Counted from the stretch's first letter, positions 8,306 through 18,100 are shown. The stretch: 64,000 nt of DNA from CAKRJP01 sp963597615 (GCA_963597615.1 CAVBQS010000053.1:1-64000); one strand, 5' to 3'. A program made the numbers and translations. Notes: generated by a model from the sequence alone, not told the origin.

Positions 8306-8678
8306 ATCTTTTAAAAATTCCTTGGCATCATTATCTGAAGCAAGAAGCCGTGACATGGAAGATTCCTTTGTGTTAAGTGGCACTAGTGCTAAGTTTGGTA
8401 TAACCTTTGATCTGGCATGGAAGGTTATGAAGGATATTCTGGTCCAGCATTATGCTATTACAGGTTTTGTTGCTGGGTCGCCCAGAGAAGTGTTAAGAGA
8501 ATCCTACCAAGCAGATCTTATCCAGGGGGATGTGTGGATGGATATGCTTAAGGTACGTAATCAGTTGCCCCATGATTATGATGGAGTGATTGTAAAACAA
8601 TATTGCCATAAAATTGTGGATGTTTATTTGAATAAATTTGAAGAGTTTCAATGTAAGGTTGAGGTACTTTTTAAATAA
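8277..8678 (+). CDS. hepT: HEPN-domain protein, HepT / HI0074-like (putative RNase toxin)
   Basis: 133 residues from the ATG at 8277 (a TTG at 8268 also follows the GGAGG site; the ATG gives the N-terminus MDEKFTKRYESF expected for HI0074-like proteins). It is predicted all-helical and carries RNQLPHDY (94-101), which fits the HEPN motif R-x4-6-H-x-Y exactly: Arg94 and His99 are the RNase residues and Tyr101 is the site that the MntA partner AMPylates in characterised systems. The pair forms a type VII-like toxin-antitoxin module. No stop or frameshift is seen, so both genes look intact. Confidence 0.85.
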   Translation: MDEKFTKRYESFKNSLASLSEARSRDMEDSFVLSGTSAKFGITFDLAWKVMKDILVQHYAITGFVAGSPREVLRESYQADLIQGDVWMDMLKVRNQLPHDYDGVIVKQYCHKIVDVYLNKFEEFQCKVEVLFK

Positions 8679-8717
8679 TAAAACAAGGTTAAATTGGTGT
8701 AAGAAAGGAATTTGAGT

Positions 8718-10399
8718 ATGAGGAAAAGATGGAAAAGCGCAGTACTGGCCTGTATTATGGCTGGAGCGTTAGTGGTTGGAGTTGCACCTTCCATGACATT
8801 TGCTGAAGAAAATGGGGGGTGACAGAGGCTAGCATAGTTTCTGAGACTGCAGAATCCCAAAGTGATGTGACAGATGAGAGTGATAAGACACAGGATGCGG
8901 TAGCAGATGAGAGTGAAAAAATTCAGGATATAGCAACAGATGCAAGTGGGGATACTACCCCAGATCTTGCAAAAGCAGATGGAACAACAAGTTCTTTAAA
9001 GGCTAAACTAAAAGAAGGCACTTACCTGAATTATTTTGGTCATGTCCAGACTTACGGAGATTTGGAATACGTTAGTGATGGTGCAGATTTTGGAACCACA
9101 GGCCAGTCAAAGCGTCTGGAAGCTTTAAGCATTTTTAAAGGAAGCGCCATTCAGGACTTTGATGGGGATATTGTGTATCGTGCACATGTACAAAGCTATG
9201 GAACCCAGGACTGGAAAAGTAGCGGAGAGAAAATGGGAACCACCGGGGAAGGAAAACGTATAGAAGCAATTCAAATGTATCTTACAGGAGAATTGGCAGA
9301 GTATTTTGATATCTATTATTGTCTTCATGCCCAGACCTATGGTTGGACCAAGTGGGTTAAGGGATCTGCAGAAGACAGTGGTTGGTGCGGAACTTCCGGT
9401 TTAAGTAAGAGAGTAGAGGCTGTAAAGATTTGCCTGGTAGCAAAGGATGGAGGAACCGTTCCAGAAGATTCACGCGGTGCTATGGTGGATTACACTTATC
9501 TTACACCAGATTCCTTTGGTAGCATTTCCTACAGTGGTCATCAACAGACCTACGGAGATATTGGACCGGTTTACGCAGGAGACTGGCTTGGAGTCAGTGG
9601 TGAGTCTAAAAGATTAGAGGCTCTTTCTATTAACTTTGAGCAGGGAGTCATTCCTGGATATGTAAGTTATAGGTCTCATGTACAGACCTATGGCTGGCAG
9701 GACTGGGTAGCTGATGGTGCTCTAAGTGGAACTACCGGCCAGGCAAAACGCCTGGAAGCTGTACAGATTCAATTAGAAGGCGAGATTAGCAACTACTATG
9801 ACATCTATTATCGTGTCCACATTCAGTCTTATGGTTGGCTTGGATGGGCTAAGAACGGAGAAGAGGCTGGTTCTTCTGGATTAGGAAAGCGCTTAGAGTC
9901 TATTGAGATTCGATTGGTGCCAAAGGGGACGGCAGCTCCTGGAAGTACGGAGAATGCCTATGTTACAAGAACCCCTCAGGAGCAGAGAGTATTAGATGCT
10001 TGTAAAAATGTCTATAATCAGGTGGGAACAGATCTCTATAGCTGTTTTTTGTGGTGCATCAATAATATTAAATACACCCATGTAGATAGTGAACCTTCTG
10101 GAGGATATACAACTTCTCAATACTATGGACTGCTTGGTTTAGAACAGGGATATGGAGATTGCAGAACCTTTGCGGGAGCCTTTTACTGGTTGGCAAAAAA
10201 TCTAGGCTATTCTAGCGCCCACTATGTCTATGGATATGTATTAAGTGCAAGCGGAGGAATGGAGAATCACGCCTGGGTAGAAATCGATGAGCATGTTTTT
10301 GATACTAGCTTCCAAAATGGAACAGGGAAAAATGGTTATGATTTTGCCTATGGAACTTCTGGAACCTGGAGATATACGAATTACGAATATTACGATTAA
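8718..10399 (+). CDS. Secreted ChW-repeat protein with transglutaminase-like domain, frame broken at a six-G run
   Basis: A ribosome site (AAAGGA) and ATG at 8718 begin a clean signal peptide ending about PSMTFAEE, but this frame stops right after a run of six G (8814-8819). The rest of the protein lies in the next frame, from GTG 8819 to 10399. One more G would join the two. The main part has six ChW repeats in two groups of three (each with H-x-QTYG, a W and G-x-SKR-x-E-A), then a transglutaminase-like domain with candidate triad Cys448 (GDC), His484 (NHAW) and Asp495 (FDTS), numbered from 8819. A paralogue at 62038-63225 has the same signal peptide and repeats in an unbroken frame. As written, only a 34-residue peptide, or an unexported protein, would be made; phase variation or a base-calling error are the alternatives. 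Confidence 0.85.
8814..8819 (+). repeat. Six-G homopolymer at the frame break
   Basis: A run of six G sits between the end of the signal peptide and the mature protein of the ChW/transglutaminase gene. Seven G would restore the frame. Such tracts are prone to slipped-strand mispairing. Confidence 0.9.
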
Positions 10400-10407
10400 T
10401 AAAAAAA

Positions 10408-10446
10408 GAAAACCTATGCCCGATAGAGTATAGGTTTTCTTTTTTT
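10408..10446. terminator. Intrinsic terminator
   Basis: AGAAAACCTAT and its complement form a stem over a short loop; T-run follows and an A-run precedes it. It closes the ChW/transglutaminase gene. Confidence 0.85.
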
Positions 10447-10522
10447 ACACATAAATTAGTTTTATATAACTATAGACAGAAAAAAATGAACAACATATAA
10501 TGGGAAAAAGGAGTTTGAGTCA

Positions 10523-11458
10523 ATGGCAAAAAAGAAGAAGCGGATGGAGTACCGCTATTATGAGATCCCTGTAGACACTTATGTGCTGCCGCTGCTTGGA
10601 AAAGGTTGGGAGCAGGAATACGGTGCAGGAATACGGGATGTCTTACATTTTCATAATTATATGGAGATTGGTTACTGTTATTATGGGGATGGAGATCTGA
10701 TCATCGAGGATCGAACCTATCATTACCAAGGGGGAGAGTTTACTGTGATCCCCGCCAATATTCCCCATACTACCAATAGTGCCCCTGGCCATATTTGCAA
10801 ATGGGAATATCTTTTTGTGGATATCGAGCGGTTTATAAAAACGGAGATGCATCTAGATACTCTCTTTGAAAACCGTGTTCTGGGTGTTGTTAACCGTCGC
10901 GGTACCATGAAGACGGAAAAAAATCATGGGATTATGGCAAGATTAATCCAAAATATCATCCGGGAATGCCGGGATAAGAATATCTATTTTGAAGCAAGTG
11001 TCAGGGGATATCTCTATGCCCTGGTGATTGAAATGATGCGACTTGCAGATGAGAGAGAACGTTCTGGGCGGACCTATCGGGTCAATGAACATATCCGTGG
11101 AGCTTTGGAATATGTAAACCAGCATTATATGGAGCAGGTTCGGGTGGAGGATATTGCAGAGGCCTGCGGATTGAGTCAAAGTCATTTTCGTCGGATCTTT
11201 GAGGATATCATGCATATGAAACCCTTGGATTATGTAAACCTGGTGCGGATTGATAAGGCCTGCCTGCTCTTATCCAGAGAGGATCTTTCTATGGAGGAGG
11301 TTAGCTACCGGGTCGGTTATCAGACCCAATCTACCTTTAACCGTAATTTTAAGCGACTAACAGGCTATAGTCCGAATCAATGGAAGCGAAAAGAAAATAA
11401 TCAGGAAGGTATTTTGAAAAATTATCAAATTAGTGCATTAAAGGGCTGGGAAGCATAA
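10523..11458 (+). CDS. AraC-family transcriptional regulator (cupin plus AraC HTH)
   Basis: 311 residues. The N-terminal half looks like a sugar-sensing cupin (HFHNYMEIGYCYYGDG, then a GEFTVIPANIPH stretch), and the last 100 residues are a double helix-turn-helix of AraC type with GYQTQSTFNRNFKRLTGYSPNQWK, the typical signature end. It stands just upstream of a sugar ABC transporter and beta-galactosidase operon on the same strand, so it is probably their activator, responding to a galactoside. Two direct AAACGCTA repeats in the next intergenic region are candidate binding sites. The ligand is not known. Confidence 0.85.
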   Translation: MAKKKKRMEYRYYEIPVDTYVLPLLGKGWEQEYGAGIRDVLHFHNYMEIGYCYYGDGDLIIEDRTYHYQGGEFTVIPANIPHTTNSAPGHICKWEYLFVDIERFIKTEMHLDTLFENRVLGVVNRRGTMKTEKNHGIMARLIQNIIRECRDKNIYFEASVRGYLYALVIEMMRLADERERSGRTYRVNEHIRGALEYVNQHYMEQVRVEDIAEACGLSQSHFRRIFEDIMHMKPLDYVNLVRIDKACLLLSREDLSMEEVSYRVGYQTQSTFNRNFKRLTGYSPNQWKRKENNQEGILKNYQISALKGWEA

Positions 11459-11475
11459 ATTTCAGCCCTTTTTTA
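11441..11475 (+). terminator. Intrinsic terminator overlapping the end of the AraC gene
   Basis: AAGGGCTG (inside the last codons) pairs with CAGCCCTT, followed directly by TTTTTT. Confidence 0.75.
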
Positions 11476-11628
11476 TTGCTATAAAGTGTAAAAAACTAAA
11501 AATAATTATTTGTGTAATATGCACAAAAAATAAGGAGAAAAATTTCGCAACTTGTTAAAAACGGGAAACGCTAAAATGTAATATGGTTTCCAAATGATTA
11601 TTTTTGCATAGAAATCGCGTATTTTTGA

Positions 11629-11658
11629 TTACAAATAATGAAAAACGCTAGGTATAAT
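11629..11658 (+). promoter_or_regulatory. Promoter of the sugar ABC / beta-galactosidase operon
   Basis: TTACAA and TATAAT are 18 bases apart. AAACGCTA occurs twice in the same orientation, at 11566-11573 and 11643-11650, the second inside the promoter spacer, as expected for AraC-type sites. The first copy (GGGAAACGCTAAAA) also resembles a catabolite-response element with two mismatches. The intergenic stretch 11459-11730 holds nothing else I can support. Confidence 0.6.
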
Positions 11659-11730
11659 AGACTCAGGTTTAAGAAAGGGAAAATCATTAGATGAAATTTC
11701 CAAATAAGCGATTTTCAAAGGAGGACATTT

Positions 11731-13086
11731 ATGAAAAGAAAGATCGTTTCAGTATTGCTAGTTGGGGTATTAGCAATGACTTCACTGGTAGGATGTGGAG
11801 GAAGTAGCTCATCATCATCTTCAAGTGATTCAACAGCATCATCAGAAGACAGTGGTGCAGCAGAGATGTATACCTCAGACGATGAGAACACATTAACCGT
11901 TGCAGCATGGGATGCAAACTTTAATATCCCGGCTCTTGAGGCAGCAGCTGATGCTTACAAGGAGACTCATCCAGACTTCAATCTGGAGATCATCGAGCAG
12001 TCCCAGTCATCAGATATCGAGAATGCAGTTACAACTGCTGCACAGGCTGGAGACTACAGCAACTTGCCTGATATCGTATTATTCCAGGATCACTACATTC
12101 AGCAGTATGTAACTAACTATCCGGATGCATGGCAGGATGTTGACGATGCAGACATTGATTGGTCAGATTTTGGAGCTGAGAAGTTATCCTTCTCTACCAT
12201 CAATGATAAGCATTATGGTGTGCCTGTAGATAACGGAACTGTTATCTTCGCATACAGAGTTGACCTCTTAGAGCAGTGTGGATACACAATTGACGATGTA
12301 ACTGGTATTACATGGGATAAGTTCATTGAGATTGGTGAGAAGGTTTACAACGAGACAGGAAAATATCTCCTTTCTATGGACGGAGATGGAAATGACCTTC
12401 CTTACTTAATGCTTCAGGCAGAGGGTGTTTCTCAGTTCAAGGACGGAAAAGCAAATCTTGCTGACAATGATACTTTAGTAGAGATCCTTAACATTATTGA
12501 AGAGATGCAGGAAAAGAACGTATTACTTCTTGCTAACGACTGGAGTGGTTACACCAACGATATCCAGAAGGATAAGGTTGCTGGTGTTATGAATGGTAAC
12601 TGGATTATTCCTACAATCGAGCAGGTAGCAGATAACTCTGGTAAGTGGGAGATTACTTCTATGCCTACAATTAACGGTGAAGAAGGATATGCTTCTAATG
12701 GTGGTTCTTCTCTTTACATTACATCTAACTGTAAAGATGAAAAAGTGGAACTTGCAAAAGACTTCTTAGCTTACACCTTCGGTGGAGGAGAAGGTTCTCA
12801 GTCTACATATGACAATGCGCTTCGTAATGGTGGTGTTATCACAACATGTATCTCTGCAAGTGAGTCTGATGTTTACCAGGAAGGTGTTGAGTACTTCAAT
12901 AACCAGGCAATCTACGCTAAGATCGTAGAAATGGGATCACACGTTAAGGTTGTAGAGCAGAGCGATTATCACTACACAGCACGTGAGAAGGTAGCAACAG
13001 CTATTACAAATATTCACAATGGAACATCTGTAGAGGATGCATTGGCTCAGGCTCAGTCAGACCTTGAGTTTGCAATGGAAGATTAA
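11731..13086 (+). CDS. Extracellular sugar-binding lipoprotein of an ABC transporter
   Basis: 451 residues. A lipoprotein signal peptide ends at LVGC (Cys22), followed by a serine-rich linker and a family 1 solute-binding domain (UgpB/MalE-like). The mature protein would sit on the outer face of the membrane and deliver an oligosaccharide to the two permeases encoded downstream. Ribosome site AAAGGAGG. The beta-galactosidase at the end of the operon suggests a galactoside substrate (inference). A strong hairpin follows the gene, probably lowering expression of the permeases relative to the binding protein. Confidence 0.9.
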   Translation: MKRKIVSVLLVGVLAMTSLVGCGGSSSSSSSSDSTASSEDSGAAEMYTSDDENTLTVAAWDANFNIPALEAAADAYKETHPDFNLEIIEQSQSSDIENAVTTAAQAGDYSNLPDIVLFQDHYIQQYVTNYPDAWQDVDDADIDWSDFGAEKLSFSTINDKHYGVPVDNGTVIFAYRVDLLEQCGYTIDDVTGITWDKFIEIGEKVYNETGKYLLSMDGDGNDLPYLMLQAEGVSQFKDGKANLADNDTLVEILNIIEEMQEKNVLLLANDWSGYTNDIQKDKVAGVMNGNWIIPTIEQVADNSGKWEITSMPTINGEEGYASNGGSSLYITSNCKDEKVELAKDFLAYTFGGGEGSQSTYDNALRNGGVITTCISASESDVYQEGVEYFNNQAIYAKIVEMGSHVKVVEQSDYHYTAREKVATAITNIHNGTSVEDALAQAQSDLEFAMED

Positions 13087-13112
13087 TTATAATCATCTGA
13101 ATACGGAGTATC

Positions 13113-13150
13113 AAACGGGGAATCGGAGTTTTCCGACTCCCCGTTTTCCT
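13113..13150 (+). terminator. Hairpin after the binding-protein gene (attenuating terminator)
   Basis: AACGGGGA-ATCGGAG pairs with its complement across a TTTT loop, followed by TTTTCCTT. It lies inside the operon, so it is likely a partial terminator that sets the ratio of binding protein to permease. Confidence 0.75.
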
Positions 13151-13190
13151 TAAAAATCTCAGCAGAGAACATAAAAAGGAGGATTGAAAA

Positions 13191-14093
13191 TTGAGTAAGA
13201 ATAGGAAAGGGCTGAACATAGAGGCGAAACAAAAACGGGCTGGATGGATTTTCCTAGCTCCTGCAACCCTTATGATTGCAGTGTTTAGTTTCTATCCTAT
13301 GATTCAAGCTTTTATAACATCATTTACAACAGGAACCGGTGTTAATACAAAAGTAGCGGATCCTATTAATTATAACTACACAAGAATGTTTGCAGATCAG
13401 ACCTTCCTTCGTTCTGTAGGAAATACGTTCTTTTATCTGGCAATTGAAGTGCCGGTTATGTTAGTTTTAGCCATTCTTTTAGCGCAGTTGCTTAACAACA
13501 GAGATTTAAAGTTTAGAGGCTTGTTCCGTACCATGGTTTTCTTGCCATGTGCAACTTCTCTTGTATCCTATGCCTTGATCTTTAAATCCTTATTTGCTCA
13601 GGATGGTTTGATTAACCAGATTTTAGTTGGTCTTGGTATTTTTGAGAGCAACTACAACTTCTTGGCAAATACAGCCAGTGCAAGAGCGGTTATCATTATT
13701 GCCTTGATCTGGAGATGGACCGGATACAACATGGTATTTTATTTGGCAGGACTTCAAAATATTGAGTATTCTGTTTATGAAGCCGCTAAAATCGATGGTG
13801 CCAATGGATGGAAGACTTTCTGGAAGATTACTGTACCTCTGTTGATGCCAACAATTGTTATGACCGTTATTATGTCAATCAATGGTACCTTGCAGCTGTT
13901 CGATGAGTCTGTTAACTTGACTAAGGGTGGACCGGCTATGTCAACCATTACAATGTCCCACTATATTTACAACAATGCGTTTGGACAGGGCGTAGGTAAG
14001 TTTGGATATGCATCAGCAATGTCCTTCTTTATCTTTATTCTGGTGGCAATCTTGTCTGCAATCAGTATGAAAGTAGGTGATACTCGTGACTAA
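13191..14093 (+). CDS. Sugar ABC transporter permease, MalF type
   Basis: 300 residues with six predicted membrane helices and the EAA loop (YEAAKIDGANGWKTFWKITVP in the C-terminal third), the contact with the ATPase. It starts with TTG behind AAAAGGAGG. It forms the membrane channel with the next gene product. No ATPase gene is in this operon; the MsmX-like ATPase at 20069 is the likely partner. Confidence 0.9.
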   Translation: MSKNRKGLNIEAKQKRAGWIFLAPATLMIAVFSFYPMIQAFITSFTTGTGVNTKVADPINYNYTRMFADQTFLRSVGNTFFYLAIEVPVMLVLAILLAQLLNNRDLKFRGLFRTMVFLPCATSLVSYALIFKSLFAQDGLINQILVGLGIFESNYNFLANTASARAVIIIALIWRWTGYNMVFYLAGLQNIEYSVYEAAKIDGANGWKTFWKITVPLLMPTIVMTVIMSINGTLQLFDESVNLTKGGPAMSTITMSHYIYNNAFGQGVGKFGYASAMSFFIFILVAILSAISMKVGDTRD

Positions 14094-14913
14094 GAAGAAT
14101 AGTTCCGCTATACAGCGAAGATTAATACCAACTTATATTTTCTTGATCATTTGTTCCTTTATTTCAGTGTTCCCACTGTATTGGATGATTTCAGCAGCTA
14201 CAAACCAGTCTGTAGATGTGGCAAGAGGAAAAATCTCTATCGGTGTATATGCCCTTGAGAATTTCCATAAATTAACAGAGCAGACAGATTTATGGGGAGC
14301 TATGGGAAATTCTTTCCTGTATTCCATCGTACAAACCATCGTTGCTCTTTTGATTTGTTCCCTAGCTGGTTTTGGTTTTGAACTTTATCATGATAAGGGA
14401 AAGGATAAAGTATTCTCTATTTTGCTTCTGGCTATGATGGTTCCTCAGGTTGCAACTATGATTCCTTTGTTTAAGATGGTTTCTTCTGCAGGATTACTAA
14501 ATACCGTTTGGGCTTTCATTTTGCCTAGTATATCTACACCATTTTTGATTATGATGTTTAGACAAAATTCCAGAAACTTCCCAGTAGATATTATGGAGGC
14601 TGCTAGATTAGAGGGCCTTTCTGAGTTCCAGATTTTCTATAGAATGTACATGCCGGTTATGAAGTCTACCTATGCGGCAGCAGCGGTTATTACCTTCATG
14701 AATGCATGGAACGCATACCTTTGGCCAAAGGTTGTTATGGCTGATACCAGAGCCCAGACCATGCCAATGCTGATTGCTAACTTATCAAGTGGATACACCA
14801 CAGACTATGGTGTGCTTATGATGGGTGTATTGTTCTGTTCTTTGCCAACTATGATTGTATTCTTTGTTTTACAGAAACAGTTTGCAGAAGGTATTACTGG
14901 AGCAGTTAAATAA
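14086..14913 (+). CDS. Sugar ABC transporter permease, MalG type
   Basis: About 275 residues, six predicted helices, with the EAA-loop sequence MEAARLEGLSEFQIFYRMYMP and the C-terminal stretch rich in hydrophobics that is typical for MalG-like subunits. I place the start at GTG 14086, 5 bases after AGGTGA, so the gene overlaps the first permease by 8 bases; a GTG at 14077 would add three residues. It pairs with the MalF-type subunit. Confidence 0.9.
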   Translation: MTKKNSSAIQRRLIPTYIFLIICSFISVFPLYWMISAATNQSVDVARGKISIGVYALENFHKLTEQTDLWGAMGNSFLYSIVQTIVALLICSLAGFGFELYHDKGKDKVFSILLLAMMVPQVATMIPLFKMVSSAGLLNTVWAFILPSISTPFLIMMFRQNSRNFPVDIMEAARLEGLSEFQIFYRMYMPVMKSTYAAAAVITFMNAWNAYLWPKVVMADTRAQTMPMLIANLSSGYTTDYGVLMMGVLFCSLPTMIVFFVLQKQFAEGITGAVK

Positions 14914-14942
14914 TCAGAGGGCTTTATGCCCCCCTGATTTTA
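14912..14942 (+). terminator. Hairpin between permease and beta-galactosidase genes
   Basis: AATCAG-GGGC and its complement close a TTTAT loop and are followed by TTTTAG; a moderate terminator or attenuator inside the operon. Confidence 0.6.
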
Positions 14943-14969
14943 GAATAAGGTTAAACGAGGATAATGAAT

Positions 14970-17900
14970 ATGAAAGAATTTCGATATAGTATCATAAAAA
15001 ATCCTGAAATATTTATGGAAAACCGTCTCCCGGCACATTCGGACCACCAATATTTTTCCAATGAAGAAAGTGCCAAATGTGGATGTTTGGATTTTAAAGA
15101 ATCATTAAACGGTATTTGGAAATTCTCTTATGCAAAAAATATTGCATCTGTCATCCCGGGTTTTGAAAAAGAGGACTACGATTGCAGTACATGGGATGAT
15201 ATCCCGGTGCCGGCACATATTCAACTGGAAGGGTATGACATTCCGCAGTATGCCAATACCCAGTATCCATGGGACGGAAGACAGGCTGTTCTTCCAGGGG
15301 AGATTCCAGAAGAATTCAATCCAGTGGCATCCTATGTGAAATATTTTGAAGTGCCGGAAAACATGAAAAATGGGCCGGTATTTATTTCTTTCCAAGGTGT
15401 AGAAAGTGGTATGGCCCTGTGGCTTAATGGCCAGTATGTAGGATACAGTGAGGACACTTTTACTCCTTCTGAATTTGAGCTGACCCCTTATCTGAAAGAG
15501 GGCACCAATAAACTGGCAGTACAGGTTTATAAATGGACAGCAGGTTCTTGGTGTGAAGACCAGGACTTCTTCCGATTCTCTGGTATTTTTAGAGAGGTAT
15601 ATCTTTATACAATTCCAAAAGTGCACATTCGTGACATGAAAGTAAAAACCATCCTGGATGGGGAATATAAGGATGCTGTCTTGTATTTGGATTTGGAGGC
15701 TACTGCAGAGGGAAAGGCAGAAATTTGCCTGTCTGATGACGAGGTGGAATTGGTAGCAACAATTGATTTGGCCCAGGGGCTTAATCATTTGGAGATGCCG
15801 GTGAAAAATCCAGTTCTTTGGAGCGCAGAAAATCCTTATCTCTATGATCTGACCATCCATGTTACAGATGAGACCGGTGATTTACAGGAAGTGGTTAAGG
15901 AACGGGTAGGCTTCCGTAAATTTGAGATGAAGAATCGGATGATGCATATCAATGGCAAACGTATTGAGTTTTATGGTGTCAATCGTCATGAATTTAGTGC
16001 GGACCGGGGAAGAGCCATTACAGAGGATATTATCTTAAAGGATATTCTCACTATGAAACAGCACAATATTAATGCGGTTCGTACCTGTCATTATCCAAAT
16101 CAGACAGCGATTTACAGACTTTGCGATGAATATGGATTATATGTCATTGACGAGACAAATCTAGAGACCCATGGAACCTGGGATGCCCACCAGAGAGGAA
16201 AGGTGGACAGGGATTTCGTGGTACCGGGAGACAGACCGGAATATCAGGAGATGATCTTAGACCGGGCAAGAAGCATGTTTGAGAGAGATAAGAATCATCC
16301 TTCTATTGTAATTTGGTCTTGCGGAAATGAATCTTACGGCGGTAAGGACATTTTAGAAATGAGTAAGGCCTTCCATAAATGGGACGATACTAGATTGGTT
16401 CATTATGAAGGTGTTTGGTGGGATCCACGTTATCCGGAGACTACAGATATGGTAAGTTCCATGTACACGCCGGCAGCAGAGATTAGAGAGTACTTGAAAA
16501 AGCATCGGGATAAGCCTTATGTTCTTTGTGAGTATACCCATGCTATGGGGAATTCCTGTGGCGGTATGCACAAATACACAGACCTTATGGAAGAGGAACC
16601 TCTTTTCCAGGGTGGTTTTATCTGGGATTATATTGACCAGTCCCTGACAAAGAAGGACCGCTACGGAAAGGAATTTCAGGCCTACGGTGGTGACTTTGGG
16701 GAGAGGCCTTGCGATTATAATTTCAGTGGAAATGGAATCTGCTATGGCAAGGACAGAGATCCATCCCCTAAGATGCAAGAGGTTAAATTTAACTATCAGC
16801 CAATAAGTGTTGAGATTCATGATAAGGTTGCATGCATTCACAATAAAAATCTTTTCACTAACACCGATGCCTATGATGCAGTGGTAACACTGGAAAAAGA
16901 GGGAGACCTTGTAGAAAAACAGGTTCTTAGCATCAGTGTAGAGCCTTTGAAGAAGAAAAAGGTAGAACTGGATGTAGAAGTTCCCGCAGATGGAGAATAT
17001 GTTTTAACTCTTTCCTTTGTACTAAAAGAGGATACCCTTTGGGCAAAGAAGGGCCATGAAGTGGCCTATGGTCAGGAAGTCATAGGACAGATGGCCGAAG
17101 AAAAGCCTTCAAACAAACCTTACCGGATTACCACTGGTTGGAATAACCTTGGTGTTAAGGGAGAGGATTTTGAAGTACTATTTTCAATTCTCCATGGGGG
17201 CTTAGTTTCATACAAGTATGGAGGTGTGGAGTTATTTAAAACCATACCAAAACCGAATTTCTGGCGAGCCCTAACAGACAATGATGTGGCAAATCTCTTG
17301 CCATTTAGAGCAGGACAGTGGAAGCTTGCCAGCATGTATTCTTCCTACAAATACAATCATGGCCGCGCAGCCACTGACTGCACAGTAGATGAGGCCAAAG
17401 ATCATGTGACCATTACCTACACCTATCACTTGCCGGTAAAACCTGACTTAGACTGTCAGGTTGCCTACAGTGTCTATGGTGACGGAGAGATTAAGGTTAC
17501 TATGACCATGGATCCATCTGCAGAAGTTGGAGAACTTCCTGAGTACAGCATGCTCTTTACTATGGATGCAGATTACGACAATTTAACCTGGTATGGACTA
17601 GGACCAGAGGAAACCTATGTTGACAGATGCCATGCAAAATTGGGATTATATAGTAATAAAGTTGCTGACAATATGGCCAAATATTTAGTTCCACAGGAAT
17701 GTGGCAATAAGCTAGGGGTTCGTTATGCGAAGGTGACAGATGAGAAGGGAAGAGGTCTCTTGATTAAAGGGGACAAGTTACATTTCTCAGCACTGCCTTA
17801 TTCACCCCATGAGCTTGACAATGCCCTTCATGCAACAGAGCTTCCACCGGTACATTATACCTTTATCCGTGTGGGCTTAGAGCAAATGGGTATTGCGGGA

Positions 17901-17990
17901 GATGATACCTGGGGTGCACTTACTCATCCGGAATATCTAATCGATAACAGTAAAAAATTAACATTGACCTTCTCTTTCCGTGGTATATAA
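14970..17990 (+). CDS. lacZ: Beta-galactosidase, glycoside hydrolase family 2 (LacZ type)
   Basis: About 1006 residues, the length of E. coli LacZ. Order of domains: jelly-roll sugar-binding domain, Ig-like domain, TIM barrel, second Ig-like domain and C-terminal beta-galactosidase small-chain domain. Catalytic motifs are WSCGNES with acid/base Glu454 and LCEYTHAMGNS with nucleophile Glu521 (numbered from the ATG at 14970), the counterparts of E. coli Glu461 and Glu537. The ATG at 14970 is better spaced from the GAGGA site than that at 14964. No signal peptide, so it acts in the cytoplasm on galactosides brought in by the transporter encoded just upstream. Confidence 0.93.
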   Translation: MKEFRYSIIKNPEIFMENRLPAHSDHQYFSNEESAKCGCLDFKESLNGIWKFSYAKNIASVIPGFEKEDYDCSTWDDIPVPAHIQLEGYDIPQYANTQYPWDGRQAVLPGEIPEEFNPVASYVKYFEVPENMKNGPVFISFQGVESGMALWLNGQYVGYSEDTFTPSEFELTPYLKEGTNKLAVQVYKWTAGSWCEDQDFFRFSGIFREVYLYTIPKVHIRDMKVKTILDGEYKDAVLYLDLEATAEGKAEICLSDDEVELVATIDLAQGLNHLEMPVKNPVLWSAENPYLYDLTIHVTDETGDLQEVVKERVGFRKFEMKNRMMHINGKRIEFYGVNRHEFSADRGRAITEDIILKDILTMKQHNINAVRTCHYPNQTAIYRLCDEYGLYVIDETNLETHGTWDAHQRGKVDRDFVVPGDRPEYQEMILDRARSMFERDKNHPSIVIWSCGNESYGGKDILEMSKAFHKWDDTRLVHYEGVWWDPRYPETTDMVSSMYTPAAEIREYLKKHRDKPYVLCEYTHAMGNSCGGMHKYTDLMEEEPLFQGGFIWDYIDQSLTKKDRYGKEFQAYGGDFGERPCDYNFSGNGICYGKDRDPSPKMQEVKFNYQPISVEIHDKVACIHNKNLFTNTDAYDAVVTLEKEGDLVEKQVLSISVEPLKKKKVELDVEVPADGEYVLTLSFVLKEDTLWAKKGHEVAYGQEVIGQMAEEKPSNKPYRITTGWNNLGVKGEDFEVLFSILHGGLVSYKYGGVELFKTIPKPNFWRALTDNDVANLLPFRAGQWKLASMYSSYKYNHGRAATDCTVDEAKDHVTITYTYHLPVKPDLDCQVAYSVYGDGEIKVTMTMDPSAEVGELPEYSMLFTMDADYDNLTWYGLGPEETYVDRCHAKLGLYSNKVADNMAKYLVPQECGNKLGVRYAKVTDEKGRGLLIKGDKLHFSALPYSPHELDNALHATELPPVHYTFIRVGLEQMGIAGDDTWGALTHPEYLIDNSKKLTLTFSFRGI

Positions 17991-18004
17991 AAGAGAAGAT
18001 TTAG

Positions 18005-18036
18005 CAAATGCTCTCACATATTGTGAGGGCATTTGT
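18005..18036 (+). terminator. Weak terminator-like hairpin after lacZ
   Basis: AAATGC-CTCACA and its complement form a stem with a 3-base loop; the following bases (GTGTTATG) are not a T-run, so termination is uncertain. Confidence 0.4.
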
Positions 18037-18100
18037 GTTATGCTGCCTTTTTGTGGTAGAATAGGGCCCAAGAAAATATTATTTTATGGAGGAATAAAAA

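Noticed and set aside
8819..10399. GTG 8819 as the true start of a cytoplasmic protein
   Set aside because: No ribosome site fits it, and a clean signal peptide with a good ribosome site lies directly upstream in the other frame; the intact paralogue is exported.
15105..15860. 251-residue open frame on the minus strand inside lacZ
   Set aside because: It lies wholly within a certain gene, has no family likeness and no ribosome site.
16353..16841. 162-residue open frame on the minus strand inside lacZ
   Set aside because: Antisense shadow of the TIM-barrel coding region, no supporting signal.
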